Shown in pieces: positions 34,786-44,241 of a stretch of 64,000 nt of DNA. Origin of the DNA: Rhizobium indicum (lineage in GTDB: Bacteria > Pseudomonadota > Alphaproteobacteria > Rhizobiales > Rhizobiaceae). The stretch is from positions 124,001 through 188,000 of the forward strand of contig NZ_CP054025.1 in the NCBI RefSeq assembly GCF_005862305.2, read 5' to 3'. Numbering within the stretch: the stretch's first letter is position 1; every line of letters starts with the position of its first letter. A program made the translations under genes and the position numbers. The notes under the pieces are model-generated. The model saw only the letters and a program-made list of their open reading frames with translations, was not told the DNA's origin and ran no database searches.

Positions 34786-35484
34786 ATGGCCCTCAGCGCT
34801 GAAGCGATAGCAACCCTCAAGACCGTCTCGACGGCGACCCTGACGACCGTTCTTCTGAAGAAGGGCCTGCGGAACGTCTGGATCCGCGGCGCCGTTCCGC
34901 TGAAGCCCGGCCAGCCGCGCATCGTCGGCCCGGCTTTCACCCTGCGCTTCGTTCCGGCCCGCGAAGATCTGGCGACGCCGGCATCCTGGGCCTCGCCGAT
35001 CTCGACGCGCGCCGCGATCGAGGCGATGCCGGAGGGCTGTGTTGCCGTCGTCGATGCGATGGGCGTTACCGATGCCGGCATCTTCGGCGATATCCTCTGC
35101 GCCCGCATGCAGAAGAGAGGCGTTGCAGCCCTCGTCACCGACGGCGTCGTACGCGACCTAGCCGGCGTGCTCGACACCAACCTGCCGGTCTGGTGCCGCG
35201 GCGTCGCAGCACCCCCATCGGTCGCCGGCCTCACCTTCGTCGCCTGGCAGCAGCCGATCGGCTGCGGCGGCGTTGCGGTCTTTCCGGATGATATCATCGT
35301 CGTCGACCAGGACGGCGCCGTGCTGATCCCGGCCGATCTGCTCGACGTCGTGCTGGCGGAAGCGCCGGAACAGGAGCGCATGGAAGCCTGGATCATGACC
35401 AGGATCGATGAAGGCGTGTCGCTGCCCGGCCTCTACCCGATGAACGCCGAAACCAAGGCGCTCTACGAGGCCTCGAAGAAATAG
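34786..35484 (+). CDS. RraA-like / HMG-aldolase-type family protein
   Basis: A 232-residue protein of the RraA/MenG-like fold that covers RNase E inhibitors and divalent-metal aldolases or decarboxylases. Marks are VGPAFTLRFVPAREDL, DAMGVTDAGIFGDILCARM, ALVTDGVVRD and GGVAVFPDDIIVVDQDGAV. G-D-x-L around GDIL and the R-D of GVVRD fit the metal-aldolase version. Paired with the SDR gene, a catabolic aldolase or decarboxylase is more likely than an RNase regulator. Confidence 0.8.
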   Translation: MALSAEAIATLKTVSTATLTTVLLKKGLRNVWIRGAVPLKPGQPRIVGPAFTLRFVPAREDLATPASWASPISTRAAIEAMPEGCVAVVDAMGVTDAGIFGDILCARMQKRGVAALVTDGVVRDLAGVLDTNLPVWCRGVAAPPSVAGLTFVAWQQPIGCGGVAVFPDDIIVVDQDGAVLIPADLLDVVLAEAPEQERMEAWIMTRIDEGVSLPGLYPMNAETKALYEASKK

Positions 35485-35508
35485 GCTCCGGGCCAGGCGG
35501 ATTGAGGA

Positions 35509-35532
35509 GGGCCGCGGCTTCGCGGCCCTTTT
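35509..35532 (+). terminator. Intrinsic terminator after the RraA-like gene
   Basis: GGGCCGCG (35509-35516), loop GCTT, CGCGGCCC (35521-35528), then TTTT: a perfect 8-bp stem with T-run. It stands between two convergent operons, 25 bases after the stop codon. Confidence 0.88.
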
Positions 35533-35546
35533 GCTTTCGCCCTATC

Positions 35547-36836
35547 TCAATAACGAGGCACGTAATCCAGGCCGCCGTCGATCCGTGCCGGGCGCCCGTC
35601 CAGGAAAAGCTCACCGATGCGCGGCGCCGAGCGCGCGATGATCTTGCCGCGGCGGATCACCGCCAGTCGGTTCGGCTTCAGCCGCAGCGCTTCCAGCATG
35701 TCGCTCGCCTGGAGGATGACGAGGTCGGCGTTGCATCCCTTTTCCAGGCCGTAGCCTGCAAGTCCCATCGTCTTCGCCGAATTGACGGTCAACGCGTCGA
35801 AGATCCTCTTCTTGTCCTCGATGCCGGCCATCTGCGCGACATGGATTGCCATATGACCGACCTCCAGCATGTCGCCCGATCCCATCGAATACCAGGGGTC
35901 CATGACGCAGTCGTGCCCGAAGGAAACGTTGAGCCCGGCATCCATCAATTCGCGCACGCGGGTCATGCCGCGGCGTTTCGGATAGGTGTCGTGCCGGCCC
36001 TGCAGCATGATGTTGATCAGCGGATTGGGGATGACGTTGATCTCGGCCTCCGCCATCAGCGGAATGAGTTTGGAGACATAATAGTTGTCCATCGAATGCA
36101 TCGAGGTCAGATGCGAGCCGGCGACGCGCCCCTGCAAGCCGAAGCGGATGGTTTCCGCAGCCAGCGTTTCGATATGGCGCGAGAGTGGATCGTCGGTTTC
36201 GTCGCAATGGATATCGACCGGCAGGCCGCGATCGGCGGCGATGCGGCAGAGCGCTTCGACCGACGCCGTACCTTCACCCATCGTCCGTTCGAAATGCGGA
36301 ATGCCGCCGACGATGTCGACACCCATATCGAGGGCGCGGTTGAGCGCATCGATTGCGCCCGGCGAGCGGTAATAACCATCCTGGGGGAAGGCGACCAGCT
36401 GCAGATCGATATAGGGCGCGACCTTCTCGCGCACCTCGATCATCGCCTCGACGGTTACAAGCCTCGGATCGCTGGTATCGACATGGCTGCGGATGAAGAG
36501 CAGACCCTGCGTGACCGCCAGATCGCAATAGCGCAGCGCACGATCGACCAGTTCATCCTTCGTCACGATCGGGCGCAACTCCCCCCAGAGCGCAATACCC
36601 TCGAGCAGGGTGCCGGATACGTTCATGCGCGGCAAGCCGAGCGACAGGGTGGCGTCCATGTGGAAATGCGGATCGACGAAGGGCGGGCTGACCAGCCGGC
36701 CGGTCGCGTCGATCTCTTCTTGCGCCTGCGCCTGGAGATTAGGCTCGACAGCGATGATCTTGCCGCCCTGGATGCCGATATCGATCCCCTTTCGGCCATC
36801 GGGGAGATTTGCATTTCTGACGATCAGATCGAACAT
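35547..36836 (-). CDS. Cytosine-deaminase-like amidohydrolase
   Basis: A 429-residue amidohydrolase-superfamily enzyme of the cytosine/isoguanine deaminase type. The first metal pair H57 and H59 is in DPHFHMD. Other family marks are FIRSHVDTSDP, VDIHCDETDD (metal His and catalytic Glu), GSHLTSMHS and SFGHDCVMDPW (metal Asp). It lies downstream of a BMP-type nucleoside/nucleobase importer, so deamination of an imported base or triazine-like ring is a sensible guess. Last gene of its operon. Confidence 0.87.
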   Translation of the reverse strand: MFDLIVRNANLPDGRKGIDIGIQGGKIIAVEPNLQAQAQEEIDATGRLVSPPFVDPHFHMDATLSLGLPRMNVSGTLLEGIALWGELRPIVTKDELVDRALRYCDLAVTQGLLFIRSHVDTSDPRLVTVEAMIEVREKVAPYIDLQLVAFPQDGYYRSPGAIDALNRALDMGVDIVGGIPHFERTMGEGTASVEALCRIAADRGLPVDIHCDETDDPLSRHIETLAAETIRFGLQGRVAGSHLTSMHSMDNYYVSKLIPLMAEAEINVIPNPLINIMLQGRHDTYPKRRGMTRVRELMDAGLNVSFGHDCVMDPWYSMGSGDMLEVGHMAIHVAQMAGIEDKKRIFDALTVNSAKTMGLAGYGLEKGCNADLVILQASDMLEALRLKPNRLAVIRRGKIIARSAPRIGELFLDGRPARIDGGLDYVPRY

Positions 36837-36861
36837 CGGAGCCTCATTGGACAGAAGTGGT

Positions 36862-37806
36862 TCAGCGTTCGCCGCGGCGATAGGGCTGCATCAACGCCTG
36901 TGGAACGCGGGCGCGGCGGGCCATGACGGCAAGGGCGGCAATGGAAAGGATATAGGGCGTCATCAAAAAGAGCTGATAGGGCACAAGCCCGCTTAGCGCG
37001 GTTTGCAGCCGAAGCTGAAAGGCGTCGAAGAAGGCAAAGAGCAGCGCGCCGAAAAGCGCGCGTCCCGGCCGCCAGGAGGCGAAGACGACGAGCGCGATGC
37101 AGATCCAGCCGCGTCCCTGTACCATGGTCGGGAAGAAGCTGTTGAACGCCGACAATGTCAGGAAAGCGCCGCCCATTCCCATCAGCGCGCTTCCGGCAAT
37201 CACCGCGCCATAGCGCACCTTCATCGGATTGACGCCCTGGGCTTCGGCCGCATGCGGGTTCTCGCCGGTCATGCGGATCGCAAGGCCGACGGGCGTGCGG
37301 AAGATGATGTAAGCCATCAGCAGGGCGATAAGGATGGCAAGATAGGTCGGCGCCGTCTGCGTGAAGAAGGCCGGCCCGATAAAAGGCAGCGTCGAAAGAC
37401 CCGGAATGGCGATCGGTTGGAACGGCACGATGGTGGGCGGAGTATTGGCAAGCGGCACGATCAGCCGGAAGACATAATAGCTGAAGCTGGAGGCAAACAG
37501 CGTGACGCCGAGACCGGAGACATGCTGGGAGAGGCCGAGCGTCACCGTCAGCGACGCATGCAACAGGCCGAAGACGCCGCCGGCCACCGCTGCAATCAGC
37601 AGGCCAGTCCAGAGATCGGCGCCGTGATAGACCGAAAGCCAGCCGATCATTGCGCCGAAGGTCATGATGCCTTCGATGCCGAGATTGAGCACACCCGCCC
37701 GTTCGCAGAGCAGAGCGCCGAGCGTGCCGAAAATCAGCGGCGTGGCGATCCGCAGGATTGCCGCCCAGAGCCCGGCGGAAGCGATGATGTCGAACAGTTG
37801 CATCAT
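36862..37806 (-). CDS. Nucleoside-type ABC transporter permease (YufQ/NupC-like)
   Basis: A 314-residue membrane protein with about eight transmembrane segments. Family marks near the N-terminus are LIFGTLGALLCERAGVLNLG and IEGIMTFGAM, with RMTGENPHAAEAQGV in the cytoplasmic coupling loop. The ATGATG start overlaps the stop of the preceding permease gene. It forms the channel with the protein at 37803-38852. Confidence 0.9.
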   Translation of the reverse strand: MMQLFDIIASAGLWAAILRIATPLIFGTLGALLCERAGVLNLGIEGIMTFGAMIGWLSVYHGADLWTGLLIAAVAGGVFGLLHASLTVTLGLSQHVSGLGVTLFASSFSYYVFRLIVPLANTPPTIVPFQPIAIPGLSTLPFIGPAFFTQTAPTYLAILIALLMAYIIFRTPVGLAIRMTGENPHAAEAQGVNPMKVRYGAVIAGSALMGMGGAFLTLSAFNSFFPTMVQGRGWICIALVVFASWRPGRALFGALLFAFFDAFQLRLQTALSGLVPYQLFLMTPYILSIAALAVMARRARVPQALMQPYRRGER

Positions 37807-38852
37807 CGCCGGATCCTGTATTGGGTGAAGAACAATGCGATCAGCATCGTTAGCAGCGACAGCGCCACCGTGACATCGGCGATATAGGTCGGGATGCCGA
37901 GGCCGCGACTCATGCCGTCCGCACCCACGAACATGGTGGCCGTGAAAATGGCGGCGAAGACGACGCCGAGCGGATTGAGGTTGGCGAGCATGGCGACAAC
38001 GATGCCGGCATAGCCGAAACCCGGCGACAGGTCGGTCGTCACATAACCCTTGACCCCCATCACCTCGATCGCTCCCGCCAACCCTGCAAGCCCGCCCGAG
38101 AGACAGGCGACTTTCACCAGCGTTTTGCCGAGCGGGACGCCCGCGAAGACCGCGCCGCCGGGATTGAGGCCTGCGGCGCGCGACTGCATGCCGAACACGG
38201 TGCGGGACTGGATGAAATGGACGATGACGGCCAAAGCGATTGCGATCACAAAGCCGATATGCAGGCGCGAGCGGGCAATCAGCTTCGGCAGCATGGCATG
38301 ATCGCTGACCGATTGCGACTGCGGCCAGCCGAAGGCGAGCGGATCCTTGAGAACGCCATCGATCAGCATCGAGACGAAGAGCACGGCGATGAAGTTCAGG
38401 AGCAGGCTGGTGACGACTTCATCGACCGAGAAGCGCAGCCTGAGCCAGAGCGGGATCAGGATCAGCACCATGCCGGCAATGGCACCGACCAGCAGCAGCA
38501 GCGGAATGAGGATAGGTGCGGGAAGATTGCCAAGCAGTTTCGAGCTTGCCGCGGCAACGGCGATGGCGCCGAGATAGAACTGACCCTCGGCGCCGATATT
38601 CCAGAGCCGTGCCCGGAAAGCGACGGCGGCGGCAAGCCCGGTCAGCATCAGCGGCGTTGCCCGCGTCAGCGTTTCGGTGGCCGACAGCCGCGAGCCAAAG
38701 GCACCGGTCAAGATGCGCCAATAGGCATCGAGAACAGGCGCGCCGGCAATAGCGATCAGGATACCCGCCAGCGCCAGCGCGGCGATGACCGCGATGACGG
38801 GCGTGACGATCAGCAGGTAAAGAGGGCGGTGCTCGCGGCGCTCAAATCGCAT
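37803..38852 (-). CDS. Nucleoside-type ABC transporter permease (YufP/NupB-like)
   Basis: A 349-residue permease with about nine transmembrane segments: the first runs near residues 15-37, and the segment TPLMLTGLAAAVAFRARLWN plus IGAEGQFYLG is typical of the BMP-type nucleoside importers. I place the start at the ATG at 38852, which has AGAGG upstream and an 11-base overlap with the ATPase gene; an ATG at 38882 would add 10 residues without a ribosome site. Confidence 0.88.
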   Translation of the reverse strand: MRFERREHRPLYLLIVTPVIAVIAALALAGILIAIAGAPVLDAYWRILTGAFGSRLSATETLTRATPLMLTGLAAAVAFRARLWNIGAEGQFYLGAIAVAAASSKLLGNLPAPILIPLLLLVGAIAGMVLILIPLWLRLRFSVDEVVTSLLLNFIAVLFVSMLIDGVLKDPLAFGWPQSQSVSDHAMLPKLIARSRLHIGFVIAIALAVIVHFIQSRTVFGMQSRAAGLNPGGAVFAGVPLGKTLVKVACLSGGLAGLAGAIEVMGVKGYVTTDLSPGFGYAGIVVAMLANLNPLGVVFAAIFTATMFVGADGMSRGLGIPTYIADVTVALSLLTMLIALFFTQYRIRR

Positions 38853-40374
38853 GATCGGCCTCTGGGGTCTCTTGCCATTCACCGGCCATCATCAGCCCCA
38901 GCCTGCGGGCATCGGCGCTTTCGGCCGCGACGGGCGGGGACAGGCGGCCGCCGACGATCGCCTGTATGCGATCGGCAAGTGCGATCACCTCGTCGAGGTC
39001 TTCCGAGATCAGCAGCACGGCAGTACCCTGCCGACGAGCTTCGAGCAGGCGGGCGTGGACAGCGGCCACGGCCCCTTCGTCGAGACCACGCGCGGGCTGC
39101 GCCGCGATCAGGATGCGCGGCCGCCGATGCAGGTTGCGGCCGAGAATGAGCTTCTGCATATTGCCGCCGGAGAGCAGGCGGGTGCGGATGGCCGGCCCGC
39201 CGCCGCGGACATCGAACCCGTCGATGATCTCCCTGGCGAAGGCCATGCCCGCCTTGCGGTTGACGAGGCCATGGCGCGAAAAGGCCGGCGAGGCGATGCG
39301 CTCCAGCACGGCGTTTTCCCAGATCGCCATTTCGCCGATCACACCCTCCTCGTTGCGGTCCTCGGGAATGCGGCCGATGCCGGCGTCGACGACATCGGCG
39401 ACGCCGAGATTGCCGACGGCTTCGCCGAACAGCAGCAGGTCGCCGGCGCTGCGCGCCAGCATACCGGAGAGAAGATGCGCCAATGTCGCCTGGCCATTGC
39501 CCGAAACGCCGATGATGCCGAGGATCTCTCCTTGATGCAGCCGGAAGCTGATCGACTTCAGCCGATCAATGCCGCCGGTGCGCACCGTCACATCGGCCGC
39601 TTCGAGGGCAACGGCACCGGGTGTCGACGGCTCGCGCACGGGCCGGGTCACACGGCGCCCGACCATCAATTCGGCGAGTTCCGCCTTGCTGGTTTCCGAC
39701 GCCTTGCGTTCGGCGACCATCCTACCGCCGCGTAAGACCACGATGCGGTCGGCCGCGGCCATCACCTCGTCGAGCTTGTGGGAGATGAAGATCAGCGACA
39801 GGCCCTGGCGGGCCATTTCCCTCAGCGTCGTGAACAGCCGTTCGGCCTCGATATTGGTCAGCACCGCCGTGGGCTCGTCGAGGATCAGTATGCGGGCATC
39901 GTTATAGAGCGCCTTCAGGATCTCGACGCGCTGCTGCTCGCCGACCGACAGGTCGCCAAGGCGGGCATCCGGATCGACCTTGAGGCCGAAGCGCTCGGAA
40001 ATTGCCAAGAGCTTCTTCCGCGCCGCTGACGTTCCCGAGCGCCAGGACCACAGTTTTTCCGTGCCGGTCATGACATTTTCGAGAACGGTCAGATTGGGCG
40101 CGAGCGAGAAATGCTGATGCACCATGCCGACGCCGGCGCGGATTGCCGCACGCGGCTTGCCCCGCGGCACCTCCGTGCCCTCGATCAGGATTCGGCCAGC
40201 ATCCGGCATGTAGTGGCCGAAAAGGATGCTCATCAGCGTGGTCTTGCCGGCACCGTTTTCGCCGAGCAGAGCGACGACCTCACCCTTGGCAAGGGTCATG
40301 GAAATATCGTCATTGGCAAGATTGGCGCCGAAGCGCTTGCTGACGCCTGCTATCTCCAGCACAGGCGCGGTCAT
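38842..40374 (-). CDS. Nucleoside-type ABC transporter ATP-binding protein, two fused domains
   Basis: A 510-residue ATPase with two nucleotide-binding domains. The first has a full Walker A GENGAGKTT and signature SVGEQQRVE with Walker B ILILDEPTAVL. The second has a degenerate Walker A-like GVSGNGQAT, with signature LSGGNMQKLILGR and IAAQPARGLD, as is usual in this family. The ATG at 40374 overlaps the amidase stop (ATGA). It powers the two permeases that follow. Confidence 0.9.
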   Translation of the reverse strand: MTAPVLEIAGVSKRFGANLANDDISMTLAKGEVVALLGENGAGKTTLMSILFGHYMPDAGRILIEGTEVPRGKPRAAIRAGVGMVHQHFSLAPNLTVLENVMTGTEKLWSWRSGTSAARKKLLAISERFGLKVDPDARLGDLSVGEQQRVEILKALYNDARILILDEPTAVLTNIEAERLFTTLREMARQGLSLIFISHKLDEVMAAADRIVVLRGGRMVAERKASETSKAELAELMVGRRVTRPVREPSTPGAVALEAADVTVRTGGIDRLKSISFRLHQGEILGIIGVSGNGQATLAHLLSGMLARSAGDLLLFGEAVGNLGVADVVDAGIGRIPEDRNEEGVIGEMAIWENAVLERIASPAFSRHGLVNRKAGMAFAREIIDGFDVRGGGPAIRTRLLSGGNMQKLILGRNLHRRPRILIAAQPARGLDEGAVAAVHARLLEARRQGTAVLLISEDLDEVIALADRIQAIVGGRLSPPVAAESADARRLGLMMAGEWQETPEADHAI

Positions 40375-41783
40375 GACGGCAGTCCTACGACGGGAAAACG
40401 GTGCTGCCACCGCCCCTCGGCCTCCAGGCGTGCGGCAAGCGACAGCAGACGCGGCTCGTGACCCATCGGCGCCATGATCTGCACCGGCAGCGGCATGGCA
40501 TGCTCATCCTGTCCGAAAGGCAGTGTCAAAGCAGGAAAACCCGAAATATTGGCGAGGCAGGCAAGCGGCGCAAATGCCGTCATCCGCTCGAGATGCAGAT
40601 CCGTGTCGGCATGATCGGACGGAAAGGAGCCGATCACAAGAGGCGCGGAAGACAGCAGCGGCATCAGGATGCAATCGACCCTGTCGAACAGCGCCCAAAG
40701 GTTACCGCTCACCAGGACGGCCTCGCTCAGCGTGTTCCAAAGCATGGTGGCCGACAGCGCTCGTCCGCGCGCCGCGAAAGCCTGCGTCAGAGGCTCGGCC
40801 CTGCTTTCATCAAGCGCCGCCGCCTTTATGAGTGCTGCAAGGTTGACGGAGACGATATCCGCGAAGGCGCGGCGGCTGGCGGCGACACTGCATTCGAACT
40901 CGGTCCAACTCAGCGGAACGATCTCGTGCCCGTCGCTCTCGAGGGCTCGAGCCGCATCCCCGATGGCTGCGAGCCGCTCACCTTCAGTTGGATAGATCGA
41001 CCCGGTATCGGTCAACAGGCCGATCCGCAGACAGCCGTTGTCAATATGGGCAGGGGAGGGATCCGCAAAGGGACCTCGTGAATTGCCGCTCAGCTCGTCG
41101 AAAATCAGCGCCGTATCCCGGACGGAACGGCAGACCGCGAGTTCGCTGGCGATACCGGCCAAGTGGTTGCCGAAGGATGGCCCGCCGGGAGTGGCGCCGC
41201 GCGTCGGCTTCAGTCCGACGAGGCCACAGCAGGCGGCCGGCACACGGATCGAGCCGCCGGCGTCGGTCGCATGCGCAATCGCGACGATACCGGCGGCAAC
41301 CGCTGCCGCCGCACCGCCGGAAGAGCCGCCCGCGGTTCGTGCCGGATCGAGTGGGTTGCGACAGATCGGTCCGATCGCCGGTTCGCTGGCGAGCGACAGA
41401 CCAAATTCCGGGCTCGTCGTCAGGCCGAACAGGCAAAAGCCGGCGTCGCGGAAACGGGCAGCCAGATCGGAGTCCGCTTCGCCGCCTTTTCTTTCGAAGA
41501 GACGGGAGCCTGCCGTTACCGGCAGCCCGGCAAAAGGGCCGCCAAGATCCTTCGCCAAGGTCGGCACACCGGCGAAAGGCCTGATGGAAAAGCAATCGGG
41601 CTCGTTCCGTCGCTCGCTGTCGCGGGCCTCCGCCGAGGCTCGGCCCATGACGGCATCGAGATAGGCGATCGCGCCGAGCGGCTCCTGCAGCACGGCTGCC
41701 TCAAGAGAAGCCTCCATCGCCTCCGCAGCGCTCAGGCTGTCATGCCTGATCGCTGCCGCCAGATCCGTCGCATCGCCACGCAT
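40371..41783 (-). CDS. Amidase-signature family hydrolase
   Basis: A 470-residue amidase-signature enzyme. The Ser-cisSer-Lys triad is intact: K78 in TLAKDLGG, S154 in TAGGSSGGAAAA and S178 in DAGGSIRVPA, with the 24-residue serine spacing seen in characterised members. It hydrolyses an amide bond in an unknown substrate. Its position between the binding-protein and ATPase genes of a nucleobase-type importer, with a deaminase at the operon end, suggests joint breakdown of a nitrogen compound. Confidence 0.9.
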   Translation of the reverse strand: MRGDATDLAAAIRHDSLSAAEAMEASLEAAVLQEPLGAIAYLDAVMGRASAEARDSERRNEPDCFSIRPFAGVPTLAKDLGGPFAGLPVTAGSRLFERKGGEADSDLAARFRDAGFCLFGLTTSPEFGLSLASEPAIGPICRNPLDPARTAGGSSGGAAAAVAAGIVAIAHATDAGGSIRVPAACCGLVGLKPTRGATPGGPSFGNHLAGIASELAVCRSVRDTALIFDELSGNSRGPFADPSPAHIDNGCLRIGLLTDTGSIYPTEGERLAAIGDAARALESDGHEIVPLSWTEFECSVAASRRAFADIVSVNLAALIKAAALDESRAEPLTQAFAARGRALSATMLWNTLSEAVLVSGNLWALFDRVDCILMPLLSSAPLVIGSFPSDHADTDLHLERMTAFAPLACLANISGFPALTLPFGQDEHAMPLPVQIMAPMGHEPRLLSLAARLEAEGRWQHRFPVVGLPS

Positions 41784-41791
41784 CAGCCGAA

Positions 41792-42778
41792 TTACTTCGG
41801 CTCGTCCATCATCTTCGGAACTTCGAAGGTGCCGGCCTTGATCTCCGCCCGCTTGGCCTCCATCGCAGCCTCGGCTTCAGCAGGCGCCACGCCCTTTACG
41901 AAGACGATGTCGCTGCCGCCTTCCTTCATCAGGCCGTAGGACGTGTAGTTCCGTCCAACAGGCTTTCCGGCAGCGACATCGGCGATCGCAGCGTCCAGGA
42001 TCGGGCGGAAATACCACATGGCGTTGGCAAACACCGTATCCGGATAACGTGGCGTATAGTCGATCAGCGAGCCGACCGACTTGATGTTGCGTTCCTTGGC
42101 GGCATCGGCCGTGCCGATGCGCTCGCCGAACAGGATGTCGGCGCCGGCGTCGATCTGAGCAAGACCGGCTTCGCGGGCCTTCGGCGGATCGAAGAAGGTG
42201 CCGATGAACGAGACGAGGTGTTTTGCATCCGGGTTGACCGCCTTGACGCCGGCTGCGAATGCATTGATCAGCATGTTGACCTCGGGGATCGGGATGGCGC
42301 CGACCGAGCCGACGACATTCGACTTGGTCATCTTGCCCGCCAGCATGCCGGCGAGATAGGCGCCGTCATGGTTCCAGGTGCCGAAGACGCCGAAATTGTC
42401 GCCGGCCTGCTCGCCGCTCGAACCCAGAACGAAAGCGGTGTCGGGATAGTCGGCCGCGACCTGCCGGGCCTCTTTCTCCACCGCATAGGCCTCGCCGATG
42501 ATCAGCTTGTTGCCCTGTTCGGCATATTCGCGCATGGCGCGCGGATAATCGGTGCCGGAGACTCCTTCGGAGAAGACATATTCGATGACGCCTTCCTTGG
42601 CCGCGTCCTGCAGGGCCTTGTGCAGACAAGAGTTCCAAGCATTTTCGACCGGCGACGCATGAATGCCGGCAACCTTCAGCGGCGCAGCCGCCCTTGCCAG
42701 CGGGGCAAAGCCGCTGACCCCAAGCGCAATGCCGGACGCGATCACTGCCCGGCGTGTAATCAGGATATCTTTGGTCAT
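41792..42778 (-). CDS. BMP/PnrA-type nucleoside ABC transporter substrate-binding protein, Tat-exported
   Basis: A 328-residue binding protein of the Bmp/PnrA family that binds nucleosides or bases. Signal ITRRAVIASGIALGV (residues 7-21) is twin-arginine with cleavage near ARAA (30-33). The mature part has VSGTDYPRAMREYAEQG, GTWNHDGAYLAGMLAG and VNMLINAFAAGVKAVNPDA. The ATG at 42778 follows GGGGA; 23 upstream in-frame residues are not signal-like. First gene of the operon that runs to the deaminase at 35547. Confidence 0.9.
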   Translation of the reverse strand: MTKDILITRRAVIASGIALGVSGFAPLARAAAPLKVAGIHASPVENAWNSCLHKALQDAAKEGVIEYVFSEGVSGTDYPRAMREYAEQGNKLIIGEAYAVEKEARQVAADYPDTAFVLGSSGEQAGDNFGVFGTWNHDGAYLAGMLAGKMTKSNVVGSVGAIPIPEVNMLINAFAAGVKAVNPDAKHLVSFIGTFFDPPKAREAGLAQIDAGADILFGERIGTADAAKERNIKSVGSLIDYTPRYPDTVFANAMWYFRPILDAAIADVAAGKPVGRNYTSYGLMKEGGSDIVFVKGVAPAEAEAAMEAKRAEIKAGTFEVPKMMDEPK

Positions 42779-42994
42779 TGATTGTTCCCCTTTTTTACCA
42801 TTTGGTTCAAAAATCATAGTAGCGCCCAAAAATGTGTCAAGCAGCAAACAGGCTTAAAAATCAGGCTGTTCGACCCATACTCGCCGCTGGCTCGCCGAAG
42901 CGCGGAGGCGATGGGCTGGATTTACAAGGTGTTACATCTTGGCGTGACGACGTCGGCAGGATATGCAAGGATCATCGGGGTTGGGGGACATGAA

Positions 42995-43624
42995 ATGGGG
43001 GAAGAAGAGGGCGCCTCGCGGCGACCGATCGCGAGCCGGTCGTCGTCCTGGGCCATCGGCCTCAGCGCGTGGCTGGCGCGGAGCGGCGCGACACCGAACG
43101 GCATTTCGCTTTTGTCGGTCGTATTCGCGGGTATAGGCGCAGCCCTCATCGTTTTCACAACACATCCGATTGCCATGGTTTGCGCCGCGATCTCGGTGCA
43201 ACTGCGGCTCGTCTGCAATCTGCTGGACGGAATGGTCGCGATCGAAGGCGGCAAGAAAACCAAGAGCGGGCCGCTCTACAATGAATTTCCCGACCGGGTC
43301 GCCGACAGCCTGTTTCTCGTCGCGGCTGGCTATGCCTGCGGCTTTGGCTGGCTCGGCTGGCTCGCTGCGCTGCTCGCCGCACTCACCGCCTATATCAGGG
43401 TCTTCGGGGGATCGGTCGGTCTTCCCCAGGACTTCAGCGGTATCATGGCCAAGCAGCGCCGCATGGCGGTGCTGACGGCGGGCCTCCTCGCCCAGAGCGT
43501 CGAGACGCTGTTATTAGGCAGCCACTGGTCGCTGATCCTGGCATGCGCGGTCATCGCCGCCGGCAGCCTTGTCACCTGCATCACACGCACGATAACGCTT
43601 GCCCGTTCCCTGGAGAGACTATGA
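42995..43624 (+). CDS. CDP-alcohol phosphatidyltransferase-family membrane protein with variant motif
   Basis: A 209-residue membrane protein in the CDP-alcohol phosphatidyltransferase family, which joins a CDP-activated lipid to an alcohol. The motif region N75-LL-D78-G79-MV-A82 continues to G92, N96 and D100. Against the canonical D-xx-D-G-xx-A-R-(x8)-G-xxx-D-xxx-D, the first Asp is Asn75, Arg is Ile83 and the third Asp is Asn96. I choose ATG 42995 (GGGGGA upstream); an in-frame ATG at 42910 would add 28 residues. It heads a three-gene lipid operon with ATGA overlaps. Confidence 0.82.
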   Translation: MGEEEGASRRPIASRSSSWAIGLSAWLARSGATPNGISLLSVVFAGIGAALIVFTTHPIAMVCAAISVQLRLVCNLLDGMVAIEGGKKTKSGPLYNEFPDRVADSLFLVAAGYACGFGWLGWLAALLAALTAYIRVFGGSVGLPQDFSGIMAKQRRMAVLTAGLLAQSVETLLLGSHWSLILACAVIAAGSLVTCITRTITLARSLERL

Positions 43625-44241
43625 TCGCGCTCATCCGTCGCCTTCTCGTGCTGTTCGTCCGTATCCTGGTCGGCGCCCGAAGCGAATGGCGGGGCTGCGC
43701 GCCCGATCCCCGCCGCCGCATCTATTTCGCCAATCACAACAGCCATGTCGATACCGTCGCCGTCATGGCTGCCCTGCCGTGGTCGGTGCGCCGGCTGACC
43801 CATCCGGTCGCCGCACGAGATTATTGGGGAACCAACGCCTTTCGCCGCTTCATCGCGGAGAAAGGCCTACGCGCCGTCCTGATAGACCGCAAGCCTCCGC
43901 CGGACAGCAACCCGCTGGAGCCTCTCGAGCGCCTGCTCGAGGAAGGCCGTTCGATCCTGATTTTTCCTGAGGGAACGAGAAGCGCCACCGATGAGATCGC
44001 CCCGTTTCGCAGCGGCATCTATCGCCTCGCCTGCCGTTTTCCGGACGTCGATCTCGTGCCGATCCATCTCGACAACCTGCAGCGCATCCTGCCGAAGGGA
44101 AGCATGCTGATCGTGCCGATCACCTGCACGGCGCGCTTCGGCAAACCGCTGCGCGTCGAACCGGGCGAGGAAAAGGCTGAATTCCTGGCGCGCGCCCGTG
44201 CCGCTGTCATCGAACTCGCGGATGGGGGGCACACGGCATGA
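43621..44241 (+). CDS. 1-acylglycerol-3-phosphate acyltransferase-like (PlsC family)
   Basis: A 206-residue membrane-bound acyltransferase. The catalytic HX4D motif is H39-NSHV-D44 in NHNSHVD, and the phosphate-binding motif is FPEGTR (115-120). An N-terminal hydrophobic segment (IRRLLVLFVRILVG) anchors it. ATG 43621 overlaps the previous stop and its own stop overlaps the CdsA-like start, so all three genes are translationally coupled. It would make a phosphatidic-acid-like product for the next enzyme. Confidence 0.88.
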   Translation: MIALIRRLLVLFVRILVGARSEWRGCAPDPRRRIYFANHNSHVDTVAVMAALPWSVRRLTHPVAARDYWGTNAFRRFIAEKGLRAVLIDRKPPPDSNPLEPLERLLEEGRSILIFPEGTRSATDEIAPFRSGIYRLACRFPDVDLVPIHLDNLQRILPKGSMLIVPITCTARFGKPLRVEPGEEKAEFLARARAAVIELADGGHTA

